A program made the position numbers and the translations under genes. A DNA stretch of 64,000 bases from Mycobacterium dioxanotrophicus (lineage in GTDB: Bacteria; Actinomycetota; Actinomycetes; Mycobacteriales; Mycobacteriaceae): assembly GCF_002157835.1 (NCBI RefSeq), contig NZ_CP020809.1:1488001-1552000 (forward strand), read 5' to 3'. The first letter of the stretch is position 1. Every line of letters begins with the position of its first letter. The notes beneath the pieces were generated by a model. That model was given only the letters and a program-made list of their open reading frames with translations. It was not told the DNA's origin and did no database searches. Below, piece by piece: positions 9,698 to 18,400 of the stretch.

Positions 9698-10990
9698 ATG
9701 GCCACGATTCTGCAGGAATCCCAGGGCACCCCGATGAAGCGCGTGGCGATGGCCAGCTTCGTCGGATCTGCCATCGAGTACTACGACTTCTACATCTACG
9801 GCACGGCGGCGGCGCTGGTGTTCCCGAAGGTGTTCTTCCCGCATCTCGGTACGACGATGGCAACCGTCGCGTCGATGGCGACCTTCGCAGCGGCGTTTGC
9901 TTCGCGGCCGCTGGGTGCGGCGTTCTTCGGACATTTCGGCGACCGGCTGGGCCGCAAGTCGACGCTGATCGCCACCCTGCTGATCATGGGCCTGTCCACG
10001 GTCGCCGTCGGCACGGTTCCCAGCGCGGCAACGATCGGGATGGCCGCTCCACTGATACTGCTGACGCTGCGGCTCGTGCAGGGATTCGCGGTCGGTGGCG
10101 AATGGGCGGGTGCCGCGCTGCTGTCGGCCGAATACGCACCGCCGGCCGCGCGCGGCCGCTACGGCATGTTCACCCAGATGGGGGTGGGCAGCGGTTTGGT
10201 CATGAGCAGCCTGCTGTTCCTCGCGGTGAACAAGACCGTCGGCGAATCCAGTCACGTGTTCGTCGCATGGGGTTGGCGGATCCCATTCCTGTTCAGCGCA
10301 GTGCTGGTGGTCATCGCGCTCTATGTCCGACTCAACGTCGCGGAAACACCGGTGTTCACCGGCCAGGTCCGCGGCACTGCCCCGGTCACACCGCTCACCG
10401 CCCTGCTGCGGCGGCAGCGCCGCGAGGTGCTTCTCGCCGCGGGCAGCATGATCGGCTTCTTCGCGTTGGGTTACATGGCCAATGCGTATCTGATGAGTTA
10501 TGCCCATACCCGCGTCGGTTTTTCACCGGACCTGATCCTGCAGGTGGGTCTGCTCGGTGGGGTGATCGTGGTGGTGTTCAACGCGCTGAGCGCCATGCTG
10601 AGCGACAGGTTCGGCCGCCGCCGCGTCATCATGGTGGCGTTGACCGTCGGTGTCCCATGGACGTTCGTCGTGCTTCCGCTCATCGACACCGGCAATGCCG
10701 CGTTGTTCGCGCTCGCCATGTCGGGTACGTATGCGGTCGCCGCGAGTTCGTACGGGCCGATGGCGGCCTTCATACCGGAGATCTTCCGAACCAGATACCG
10801 CTACAGCGGTGCCGGCTTGTCCCTGAACCTCGCGGGGCTGGTCGGTGGCGCGGTGCCGACGATCGTCGCGGCACCGCTGCTGGCGGCGTGGGGCACGCCC
10901 GCCGTCGGGGCCATGATGGCCGTCGTCGTCCTCACCAGCCTGGTCTGTACGTCCGCGCTGCCGGAAACCAAAGGCACTGTCCTGCAGTAG
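9698..10990 (+). CDS. MFS transporter, metabolite:H+ symporter (MHS) type
   Basis: The 430-residue integral membrane protein has about 12 predicted membrane helices. The MHS-type opening SFVGSAIEYYDFYIYGTAAA is followed by the MFS loop motif GDRLGRKSTL near residue 85 and a repeat of it, SDRFGRRRVIM, in the second half. MHS proteins import small carboxylates or compatible solutes with protons; the substrate here is not evident. The ATG start has GAGGAGCG 6 bp upstream. The gene stands alone, with the copy A element before it and a strong hairpin after it. It is absent from the corresponding M. tuberculosis locus. Confidence 0.9.
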   Translation: MATILQESQGTPMKRVAMASFVGSAIEYYDFYIYGTAAALVFPKVFFPHLGTTMATVASMATFAAAFASRPLGAAFFGHFGDRLGRKSTLIATLLIMGLSTVAVGTVPSAATIGMAAPLILLTLRLVQGFAVGGEWAGAALLSAEYAPPAARGRYGMFTQMGVGSGLVMSSLLFLAVNKTVGESSHVFVAWGWRIPFLFSAVLVVIALYVRLNVAETPVFTGQVRGTAPVTPLTALLRRQRREVLLAAGSMIGFFALGYMANAYLMSYAHTRVGFSPDLILQVGLLGGVIVVVFNALSAMLSDRFGRRRVIMVALTVGVPWTFVVLPLIDTGNAALFALAMSGTYAVAASSYGPMAAFIPEIFRTRYRYSGAGLSLNLAGLVGGAVPTIVAAPLLAAWGTPAVGAMMAVVVLTSLVCTSALPETKGTVLQ

Positions 10991-11013
10991 GGGTGTGTCG
11001 ATCCTGCCACCGG

Positions 11014-11049
11014 TGAGCCCCTGCTCGATGCGAATCGAGCAGGGGCTCA
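11014..11049 (+). terminator. Hairpin terminator after the transporter gene
   Basis: A perfect 16-bp stem, TGAGCCCCTGCTCGAT (11014-11029) with its complement at 11034-11049, has a GCGA loop. There is no long T run, as is common in mycobacteria. The outer stem TGAGCCCCTG is repeated in the next terminator at 11521-11560. Confidence 0.8.
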
Positions 11050-11072
11050 GTCCATTTGGCGGCAATCCACGG

Positions 11073-11156
11073 GTGAGCACAATGCGCGAATCTCCAGAAA
11101 ATCGTGTGTAGCGCGGGTTGTGCGCACAACCGCGACACCCGGTCGCCGGCCCCGTA
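11073..11156 (+). promoter_or_regulatory. Conserved upstream element of the small exported protein (copy B)
   Basis: GTGAGCACAATGCGC (11073-11087) is identical to copy A. GTGCGCACAACCGCG (11120-11134) lies 47 bp further on, and CGTA (11153-11156) follows after exactly 18 bp, as in copy A. The spacing is conserved although the intervening bases are not, which argues for a functional promoter/operator rather than a recent duplication. Confidence 0.6.
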
Positions 11157-11216
11157 GTTTCGTAGACGTGACAGCGTCACAAACAACCAAACACCAACTC
11201 ACTCAGGAGAATTCAG

Positions 11217-11507
11217 ATGAACACCACCACGAACAAGTCGCGCTTCTTCGCCCGCTTCGTTGCGGCTCCGGTCGCCGCCGCAGGCATCCTGGGCGGCGCC
11301 GCGCTGGGACTGGCCGCTGGCGCCAACGCGGATCCGGGTCCGTCGGACCACTCGCGCAGCTACTCGGTCGACTACCGGCACGATTCGGGCGAGCACCGCG
11401 AATACCGCGAGCACCGCGAGCATCGCGACTGGGGCTTCTGGGGCTTCTGGCCGTGGCACCACTGGGACCACTCCTTCAACGGCCACCGCGGCGAACACCG
11501 CAGCTGA
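11217..11507 (+). CDS. Small exported His- and aromatic-rich protein
   Basis: The 96-residue protein starts with a signal peptide (basic n-region, hydrophobic segment about 12-34, likely cleavage after GANA). The mature part has about 58 residues and is dominated by H, R, E, W, F and D, with EHRE/YREHREHRD repeats followed by WGFWGFWPWHHWDH. The His-rich composition suggests metal or haem binding or a surface-active role, but no family was recognised. It has a good AGGAGA site and its own promoter-like element and terminator, so it is a genuine single-gene unit. Its regulation appears shared with the MHS transporter. Confidence 0.85.
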   Translation: MNTTTNKSRFFARFVAAPVAAAGILGGAALGLAAGANADPGPSDHSRSYSVDYRHDSGEHREYREHREHRDWGFWGFWPWHHWDHSFNGHRGEHRS

Positions 11508-11520
11508 CCCGCCCCACCCA

Positions 11521-11560
11521 TACACTGAGCCCCTGGCCAATCGGTCAGGGGCTCAGTGTA
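11521..11560. terminator. Bidirectional hairpin terminator
   Basis: A perfect 15-bp stem, TACACTGAGCCCCTG (11521-11535) with its complement (11546-11560), has a 10-nt loop. It lies between the small exported gene and the convergent oxygenase gene, so it probably serves both. Its TGAGCCCCTG core matches the terminator at 11014-11049. Confidence 0.82.
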
Positions 11561-11570
11561 TTTCGGCGTC

Positions 11571-12590
11571 TCAGGCGAAGCTGTGCTCGACCTCCTCGCG
11601 ACTGCGGACCGGGTCGCTGCCCAGTACGTACGACGGCTCGGTATGCGGCGCCAGGGCCGGGTCTACGCCGTCGGCCACCCGGGCCTGGGCCTGCCGGAAC
11701 TCCGGAATGGGCCCGGCCGCCAACTCAAGACCGTTGATGGTCGACCACACCAGGCCCCGCCGCGCGGTGCGCTCGATGATGTTGGGGGACTGGTGCTGAA
11801 TCAGCTGCATGGCCCATTTGGGCATGGTGTCGCGGATGGCCCAGTCGATCGCGCTCTGCGGCAGTGGCACATTCGGCCCGGTTGCCATGGCTGCGCCGTG
11901 GGTCAGCGCGAGTTTGGGCAGATAGGACTTGAGGCAGTCGAGCGTCTCGGCCTTGGTGGTGGGCAGGTCCGTGCCGCCAAGGGCGTGCCCGACGCGGATG
12001 AACTCGCCGTAATAGCGGTCGAGTTTCTTGCCGCGCAACGGCTGTGGGTGGTACAGCTCATGTGCTGTGGCAAGGCCCCAGACCACCGTGGCATAGTTCC
12101 AGCGCAACCAGTCGGGATCGTCGGCGTCGTAGCGGGCGCCGTCGGGGCGGACACCCTTGATGGTGTGGTGCATCGCGCGCACAGCCTTGGCCAGCCGCTC
12201 GGCGGTCTCGGTGGAGCCGTATGCCGTGCCGATGAAGAACGCGATCGAATGGCCCAGGCGCACGGCGGCGCCCTTGGGGTCGATCTGTGGGATGGCCTGT
12301 CCGTCCTCGTCGCGCTGCACCAGGCGGGAGTGGTGCATGCCCATCCAGTAGATCGACGGGTCGAGACGCTCCAGGTAGGCCGCGCACTGCAACCCGAAGA
12401 TCAGCGCGTGCATGTGGGAGTGCACGTGCCACACGGCGCTGCCCGGCCCGAACCAGCCAGGATCGCCCGTGGGTCCGGCGAAATCCATCCCGCGGAAGTA
12501 GTTCCGGCGGATGTCGGCGTCGAATTTCTGATTCAGCCACTGCCCGACGAACTGGTGCGGCATGAACGGTACGGACGTCGGGAACAACAC
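11571..12590 (-). CDS. MpaB-family oxygenase (DUF2236)
   Basis: DUF2236 proteins are haem b-binding oxygenases related to latex-clearing protein; MpaB is the maturase of mycophenolic acid synthesis. The family blocks are HSHMHALIFGLQ, MGMHHSRLVQRDEDG, RLGHSIAFFIGTAYGSTE, the signature YDADDPDWLRWNYATVVWG and DRYYGEFIRVGHALG. I start it at a GTG (12590) because GGAGGAG lies 7 nt upstream; an ATG 16 codons earlier would run through the operator-like palindrome. The protein then has 339 residues and no signal peptide. The divergent TetR gene probably controls it. The substrate is unknown. Confidence 0.87.
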   Translation of the reverse strand: MLFPTSVPFMPHQFVGQWLNQKFDADIRRNYFRGMDFAGPTGDPGWFGPGSAVWHVHSHMHALIFGLQCAAYLERLDPSIYWMGMHHSRLVQRDEDGQAIPQIDPKGAAVRLGHSIAFFIGTAYGSTETAERLAKAVRAMHHTIKGVRPDGARYDADDPDWLRWNYATVVWGLATAHELYHPQPLRGKKLDRYYGEFIRVGHALGGTDLPTTKAETLDCLKSYLPKLALTHGAAMATGPNVPLPQSAIDWAIRDTMPKWAMQLIQHQSPNIIERTARRGLVWSTINGLELAAGPIPEFRQAQARVADGVDPALAPHTEPSYVLGSDPVRSREEVEHSFA

Positions 12591-12610
12591 GTTTGGGCTC
12601 CTCCGCAATA

Positions 12611-12660
12611 TCTGGTCACGGTTGTAACCACAATACATTTTGGCTACATGCGTGACCAGA
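12611..12660. promoter_or_regulatory. Inverted-repeat operator between oxygenase and tetR
   Basis: TCTGGTCACG (12611-12620) is perfectly inverted as CGTGACCAGA (12651-12660), with a 30-bp spacer. It lies between the divergent starts at 12590 and 12675. The wide spacing would suit two dimers or looping by the adjacent TetR protein. Confidence 0.6.
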
Positions 12661-12668
12661 CTTACGCT
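12640..12668 (+). promoter_or_regulatory. Candidate promoter giving a leaderless tetR mRNA
   Basis: TTGGCT (12640-12645) and TACGCT (12663-12668) are separated by 17 bp, and the -10 ends 6 nt before the ATG at 12675. No Shine-Dalgarno sequence precedes that ATG, so the transcript probably begins at the start codon. The -35/-10 region overlaps the right arm of the operator palindrome, which predicts autorepression. Confidence 0.5.
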
Positions 12669-12674
12669 GTACTG

Positions 12675-13274
12675 ATGTCGACTCCGACCCGGTGGGCGGG
12701 CGTCCCGTTGACGGACCGCCGCGCCGAACGCCGCGCGCTGCTGATCGACGCGGCGTTTCGACTGTTCGGCGATGGCGGTGAGGCCGCGCTGTCGGTCCGT
12801 TCGGTATGCCGCGAGTGCGGCCTCAACACCCGCTATTTCTATGAGAGCTTCGTCGACACCGACGATCTGCTCGGCGCGGTGTACGACCAGGTGGCCGCGG
12901 CGCTGGCGGCCGAACTCGAGACCGTCATGGCCGGGGCCGGGGATTCAGTACGGGTCAGGACCCGCGCCGGGATCGCCGCGGTGCTGGGCTTCAGCTCCGC
13001 CGATCCGCGGCGCGGGCGCGTGTTGTTCACCGACGCCAGGGCCAATCCGGTGCTGGCGGCGCGTCGCATTGCCACCCAGGATCTGCTGCGTGAGGCGGTC
13101 CTGACCGAGGGTGACCGGCGACATCCCGGCTCGGACCCGGTGGCCGCCCAGGTCGGAGCGGCCATGTACACCGGTGCGATGGCCGAGCTGGCCCAGCAGT
13201 GGCTGGCCGGCCACCTCGGTGACGATCTCGACGCCGTGGTCGAGCATGCGCTGCGCCTCGTGCTGGGCCGCTAG
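12675..13274 (+). CDS. TetR-family transcriptional regulator
   Basis: The 199-residue protein has an N-terminal TetR helix-turn-helix (about 17-65; ALLIDAAFRLFGDGGEAALS then VCRECGLNTRYFYESFVDTD). The alpha-helical ligand-binding domain is unassigned. The start at 12675 (MSTPTRWAG) fits a leaderless transcript; an ATG nine codons upstream would place the operator arm inside the gene. It is divergent from the MpaB-type oxygenase and shares a palindromic operator with it, so it is likely the local repressor, responding to the oxygenase substrate or product. Confidence 0.88.
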   Translation: MSTPTRWAGVPLTDRRAERRALLIDAAFRLFGDGGEAALSVRSVCRECGLNTRYFYESFVDTDDLLGAVYDQVAAALAAELETVMAGAGDSVRVRTRAGIAAVLGFSSADPRRGRVLFTDARANPVLAARRIATQDLLREAVLTEGDRRHPGSDPVAAQVGAAMYTGAMAELAQQWLAGHLGDDLDAVVEHALRLVLGR

Positions 13275-13281
13275 CTCATTT

Positions 13282-13321
13282 CGGCGGCGGGCCGCCGATC
13301 AGACTGCGGCGGCGGGCCGCC
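13282..13321. repeat. Tandem GC-rich hairpin between convergent genes
   Basis: CGGCGGCGGGCCGCC occurs twice, at 13282-13296 and 13307-13321, each able to form a short GC hairpin. The first lies just after the tetR stop; the second covers the 3' codons of the convergent DinB gene. Together they may end both transcripts. Confidence 0.4.
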
Positions 13322-13901
13322 ACCGCTTGATCCACTGGGTCTCCGGCCATTCCTCGGCGGCAGCCATCAACTCGTACATCGTTGCGCCGTCGATGGATTC
13401 ACGGATGATGTCGGCATGCCCGGCATGCCGGGAGAGCTCCTCCACCAGATGCATGGCCACCCAGCGCGGCGACCAGTGGTCGATGTCCTTGGGGAACCAC
13501 GGCACGTCCTGTGGAACCGGGACGGGTGTGCTCAGGTCGGCATCGGCGAAGGCTTGCAGCGTGGCGGCGTTCTCGGCCGTCAGCGCGGCGACCAGATCGC
13601 CGAGGGTTTCGTCCTCGCGCATCACATGCTGGCCGGCGTGCTCCGCCATGATCTCTTCCATCGGTCGCGGGTCCGGTGGCGGGAAATCCGGTGCCGACCT
13701 GACCCGATCGGCCCAGCTGCGCTGCACGGCGGTGACATGTTTGATCAAGCCGCCGACCGACAGTGCGCTCACCGACGGAGTGGAGCGGGCCTGTTCGTCG
13801 GTCAGGCCGTGGCACACCGCCACGAACGCGTTCTGGTTGTGGCGGAGGAACTCGATCAGGCTGTCGCGCTCGTCGGCGGCGGGTGCGGGCAATCCGGGCA
13901 T
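13299..13901 (-). CDS. DinB-superfamily protein (DUF664 type)
   Basis: The 200-residue protein has the DinB/DUF664 four-helix architecture: an N-terminal helix with RDSLIEFLRHNQNAFVAV, the first metal-ligand histidine in GGLIKHVTAVQRSWADRV near residue 54, and the pair in HLVEELSRHAGHADIIRESI near 157. These mycothiol-dependent-enzyme-like folds bind a divalent metal and some act as thiol S-transferases; the specific reaction is unknown. It ends three bases before the second DinB-fold gene begins to be read, so the two are surely one operon. Confidence 0.85.
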   Translation of the reverse strand: MPGLPAPAADERDSLIEFLRHNQNAFVAVCHGLTDEQARSTPSVSALSVGGLIKHVTAVQRSWADRVRSAPDFPPPDPRPMEEIMAEHAGQHVMREDETLGDLVAALTAENAATLQAFADADLSTPVPVPQDVPWFPKDIDHWSPRWVAMHLVEELSRHAGHADIIRESIDGATMYELMAAAEEWPETQWIKRWRPAAAV

Positions 13902-13904
13902 GGT

Positions 13905-14429
13905 TCAGTTCTCCTGGCTGTGGGTTGAATGGACGTAAAGGTCGCGGATACAAGCGATTTCGGCGCCGTGGTGGATGGCCTCCCGGTTGATGTGCAGGAT
14001 CAGCTCGGCCATCGAGTAGTCGGCCCATTGTCCCTCGGCCGGTCCGATCGGCTTCTCCAGGTCGTCGTCGCTCAGCGAGCGGACCCCGGCGATCCAGATT
14101 CGGTACGCGTCGTCGAGCTGAGCCAGGGCAGTGGCCGCGTCGGTGGCGTACGGCCAGGTCTGGTAGTCGGCCGGCGGGCCGCCGAAGTGTGAGTGGTTAC
14201 GCATGGCGAAGACGCCGACGATGACGTGCGCGAGCCGCCACGCGATGGTCGTGAACGGCTCCGGCTGCGGCGGGGGATAGCTGAAGTCGATGGCACCGTC
14301 GGGATGGACCGTCCAGCAGTCGGGAACCGGCTGCCAGAAGTACTCGTCATCGGTCAGACCGTCCAACCGTGGGCGTAGTTGATGGGTCCAGTGGTAGTCC
14401 AGCTGATCGGCCAGCGGGTTTCTCTGCAT
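13905..14429 (-). CDS. DinB-fold metalloprotein
   Basis: The 174-residue protein has a different DinB-type pattern: WRLAHVIVGVFAMRNHSHFG near residue 76 and MAELILHINREAIHHGAEIA near 145 carry the likely metal-binding histidines. The start MQRNPLADQLDYHW has no clear ribosome-binding site. It is the first gene after the divergent WYL regulator and 3 bp upstream of a second DinB-fold gene, so the two probably share one promoter under that regulator. The function is unassigned; conjugation of mycothiol to a stress-produced electrophile is one possibility. Confidence 0.82.
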   Translation of the reverse strand: MQRNPLADQLDYHWTHQLRPRLDGLTDDEYFWQPVPDCWTVHPDGAIDFSYPPPQPEPFTTIAWRLAHVIVGVFAMRNHSHFGGPPADYQTWPYATDAATALAQLDDAYRIWIAGVRSLSDDDLEKPIGPAEGQWADYSMAELILHINREAIHHGAEIACIRDLYVHSTHSQEN

Positions 14430-14452
14430 GGAGTAACCATCGCATCCATAGC

Positions 14453-14467
14453 GGACAGGTTCTGTCC
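14453..14467. promoter_or_regulatory. Operator palindrome between DinB operon and WYL regulator
   Basis: GGACAG-GTT-CTGTCC is a perfect 6-3-6 inverted repeat in the 61-bp divergent region, 24 bp from each start codon. It is the only strong palindrome there and is the best candidate binding site for the WYL regulator. Confidence 0.6.
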
Positions 14468-14490
14468 TAAGAGTGCGGCAGACTTGCTTC

Positions 14491-15450
14491 ATGGGCGAAA
14501 CGACCAGTCGGGTGCTGCAACTCCTGGGCCTGCTGCAGTCGCGCCGGGTGTGGTCGGGTGAAGAGCTGGCCGAGCGGCTCGGCGTCACGGGCCGCAGCGT
14601 CCGACGCGATGTCGAGCGGCTGCGCGAGCTGGGATATCCCGTGCATGCCAGCAAGGGACACGGCGGTGGCTACCAACTCGGCGCCGGGGCCGCGCTGCCG
14701 CCGCTGCTGCTCGACCCGGACGAGGCCGTCGCGATGGCCGTCTGCCTGCGCTTGGCCGCCGGCGGCAGCGTCGCGGGCGTCGGGGAATCGGCGCTGCGGG
14801 CCCTGTCCAAACTCGATCAGGTGATGCCGGCCCGGCTGCGTTCACAGGTCTCGGCCGTGCACGACGCCACCGTCACCCTGTCGCCCAACTCGTCGGACGC
14901 AGCCGTCGCACCCGATGTGCTGATGACCCTGGCCCGCGCCTGCCGCGACCGCGAACACGTCGCCGCCGGGTACACCGACATCCGGGGCAACAACACGCAG
15001 CGCCGGCTGGAGCCCTATCAACTGGTCACCACCGGGCGCCGGTGGTATCTGATGGCCTACGACCGAGACCGGGCCGACTGGCGCACGCTGCGGCTGGACC
15101 GGATGTCCGAGGTCAGGGCGCTGGGCAGCACCTTCACACCGCGCGACGCGCCCGACCCGGCAGACTACGTGCGCCGGGCGATCAGCGCGTCGCCGTACCG
15201 GTATGTCGCGCGGGTGCGGTATGCGGCCCCGCAAGACGTTGTGGCCCCGATGTTTTCACCGGCTTCTGCCACCGTCGAGGCGGACGGTCCAGACGCGTGC
15301 ATCGTCACCGCGGGTGCCGACGATCCCGAACGCATGGTGGTGTACTTCGCCACCCTCGGTCACGATTTCGAGGTGCTGGAACCGCCTGAGCTGGCCACCG
15401 CCGTCCGGGCAATGGCCGAACGCCTGTCCCGGAGCGCCGCGCGAACGTAA
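14491..15450 (+). CDS. WYL-domain (YafY-like) transcriptional regulator
   Basis: The 319-residue protein has an N-terminal winged helix (about 3-60; RVLQLLGLLQSRRVWSGEEL, then GVTGRSVRRDVERLRELGYP). A WYL domain follows (about 150-215; TDIRGNNTQRRLEPYQLVTT, RRWYLMAYDRDR, RTLRLDRM), then the WCX-type C-terminal extension. WYL domains sense nucleic acid or small ligands. The ATG at 14491 gives the normal family start; a GTG six codons upstream is possible. It is divergent from two DinB-fold genes, a frequent pairing. The mannosidase gene begins 10 bp after its stop, so it may also lead that operon. Confidence 0.9.
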   Translation: MGETTSRVLQLLGLLQSRRVWSGEELAERLGVTGRSVRRDVERLRELGYPVHASKGHGGGYQLGAGAALPPLLLDPDEAVAMAVCLRLAAGGSVAGVGESALRALSKLDQVMPARLRSQVSAVHDATVTLSPNSSDAAVAPDVLMTLARACRDREHVAAGYTDIRGNNTQRRLEPYQLVTTGRRWYLMAYDRDRADWRTLRLDRMSEVRALGSTFTPRDAPDPADYVRRAISASPYRYVARVRYAAPQDVVAPMFSPASATVEADGPDACIVTAGADDPERMVVYFATLGHDFEVLEPPELATAVRAMAERLSRSAART

Positions 15451-15460
15451 GGTTCGCTGC

Positions 15461-18400
15461 ATGCGCGTCATCGCCGCGGAGTCGACGGAATTGTTCATCG
15501 GTTCTTCGGATCTGCCCGTGCAGCTGGCCCGGGTGACCTATACGGGATGCACCGCTCCGACGACCATCCGAGTGAACGGAGACGGCCTGTCCGGGCAGGC
15601 CGTGGCCGACCCGGGCGATGGTGTGGTCGAGGTGCCGGTGACCGTGCGCGACGCCGTTGCCGGTGAGACTCGCGTCGCTCGGGTTGCTGATGCGGCGTTC
15701 GACTTCACCATCGCCGAACCCGGCTGGACCATGTACATGATCAGCCACTTCCACTACGACCCGGTGTGGTGGAACACCCAAGCCGCCTACACCAGCGTGT
15801 GGACCGAAGACCCACCCGGCCAGTGCAGGCAGACCAACGGATTCGACCTGGTGGCTGCCCACCTGGAAATGGCGCGCCGCGAACCGGAATACAAGTTCGT
15901 GCTGGCCGAGGTGGACTACCTCAAGCCGTACTGGGACGCGCATCCCGAGGACCGTGCCGATCTGCGCCGGTTCATCGCCGACGGCCGTGTCGAGATCATG
16001 GGTGGCACGTACAACGAGCCGAACACCAACCTCACCAGCCCCGAGACGGCCATCCGGAACTTGGTGGCGGGCATGGGTTTTCAGCGTGACGTGCTGGGTG
16101 CCAACCCGGCGACGGCGTGGCAGCTCGACGTGTTCGGACACGACCCGCAGTTCCCCGGCATGGCGGCCGACGCGGGCCTGACGTCCAGCTCATGGGCCCG
16201 CGGACCACATCACCAGTGGGGCCCTATGCAGAATGACGGCGACCCTGAACGCATGCAGTTCGCCAGCGAATTCGAATGGATCGCCCCGTCGGGGCGCGGG
16301 CTGTTGACCCACTACATGCCTGCGCACTATTCGGCCGGCTGGTGGATGGATTCCGCGGCCACGCTGACCGATGCCGAGGAGTCCACCTACCAGCTGTTCA
16401 GCAAGCTCAAGCGCGTCGCCCTCACCCGCAACGTGCTGCTGCCGGTGGGCACCGACTACACCCCGCCCAACAAATGGGTCACCCAGATCCACCGCGACTG
16501 GAACGCCCGCTACCTCTGGCCGAGGTTCGTGTGCGCCCTGCCCAGCGAGTTCTTCGCCGCGGTACGAGCCGAACTCGACGCCCGCGGCGTCAAACCGTCG
16601 CCGCAGACCCGGGACATGAACCCCATCTACACGGGCAAAGACGTCTCCTACATCGACACCAAACAGGCCAACCGGGCCGCCGAGAACGCCGTGCTCGACG
16701 CCGAACGCTTCGCGGTGTTCGCCGGGCTGCTCGGCGGTGCGGACTATCCGCAGGCGGCACTGTCCAAAGCCTGGGTGCAACTGGCCTACGGCGCCCACCA
16801 TGACGCCATCACCGGTTCGGAGTCCGATCAGGTCTACCTCGACCTGCTGACCGGCTGGCGTGACGCCTGGGAGCTGGGCGGCGCTGCCCGCGACAACGCG
16901 CTGGAACTGCTGTCGGACGCGGTGGACGGGTACGGCGGGCAGGAGCGTAGCGACCCGGGGATCGGCCCGGTCATCGTGTGGAATCCGCTGGCGCACAACC
17001 GTACCGACATCGTGACCGTGCACCTGGACGCGCCGGCCCGTGGCGTGCTGCTCGACACCGACGGCTCGGCGGTACCCGTGCTGGTCGAGCACGGCGGCAA
17101 GACCTTGAGCTGGCTCGCCCGTGACGTGCCGTCCCTGGGCTGGCGTGCCTACCGGTTCACCGATGGCTCCACTGCGGAATGGGAACCGTTGGCGGGGTGC
17201 ACCATCGAGAACGACTGCTATCGGCTCACGGTCGCCCCGGCTCGCGGCGGCGGGGTGGTCTCGCTGATCCGGGAAGGCCGTGAATTGCTCGCCGACGGTG
17301 CGGTGGGCAACGAACTGGCGGTCTATGACGAGTATCCGGCGCATCCGCAAGCCGGTGAGGGGCCGTGGCATCTGTTGCCCAAAGGCCCGGTGGTCTGCTC
17401 GTCCGGTGCTGCTGCTGACGAAGTCTCTTGTCAGCGAAGTACTTTGGGGCAACGCGTGACCGTGCGGGGGCGTATCGACGGGCTGTTGCGCTACACCCAG
17501 ACGATCACGTTGTGGCAGGGACTGGATCGCGTCGACTGCCGCACCACGATCGACGACTTCACCGGAGCCGACAAGCTGCTGCGACTGCGCTGGCCGTGCC
17601 CGGTGCCAGGGGCCCTGCCTATCAGCGAGGTCGGTGACGCCGTCATCGGGCGTGGTTTCGGCCTGATGCACGATCACGAACAGGCAGCAGTCGACACGGC
17701 GCAGCACCCGTGGACGCTCGACAATCCCGCCTACGGCTGGTTCGGACTGTCCTCGGCGGTGCGTATCAAGGTCGGGGACGCGGTGCGGGCGGTATCGGTG
17801 GCCGAGGTGGTGACGCCCGACCTCATCGATCCCTCCGACGCGGTGGACCCGCGCGACTTGATGGTGGCGCTGGTCCGCGCCGGGGTGACCGCCACCTGTA
17901 GCAGCGCCGGCAAACCCCGCTACGGCAATCTGGCCGTGGATTCCAACCTGCCCGACACTCGGCTTGCGCTCGGCGGCCCCGGTGAAAACTCCTTCACCGC
18001 AGCAGTTCTCGCTGAGTCGGATGACGCGTACGGCAACGAACTCAAACGCCAGTTGGACGCGACCGGATCTGCCAGGGTGTGGGTACCCGCGACCGCCCCG
18101 CTGGTCGAGCAATGGGTTCCCGACGCCGACCTACGTGCTCCGCGGGCGCTACCGGTGCTGATCCTGGCCGGCGACCTCACGGCGGTGGTCGACGACCTGG
18201 CCGACGCCGAGATCGTCGTCGACCAGCACGTGCCGACCGAGGCAGACGCGTTCGAACAGCGCACCGTCGCGGTGCTCAATCGCGGCGTGCCCGGGTTTTC
18301 CGTCGGCTCCGACGGCACCATGCACACCTCGCTCATGCGGTCCTGCACCGGTTGGCCCTCGGGCACGTGGATCGATCCGCCGCGAAGGACCGTGCCCGAC

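Noticed and set aside
16190..18112. 640-codon minus-strand frame opposite the GH38 gene
   Set aside because: Antisense shadow; no ribosome-binding site and no recognisable motif.
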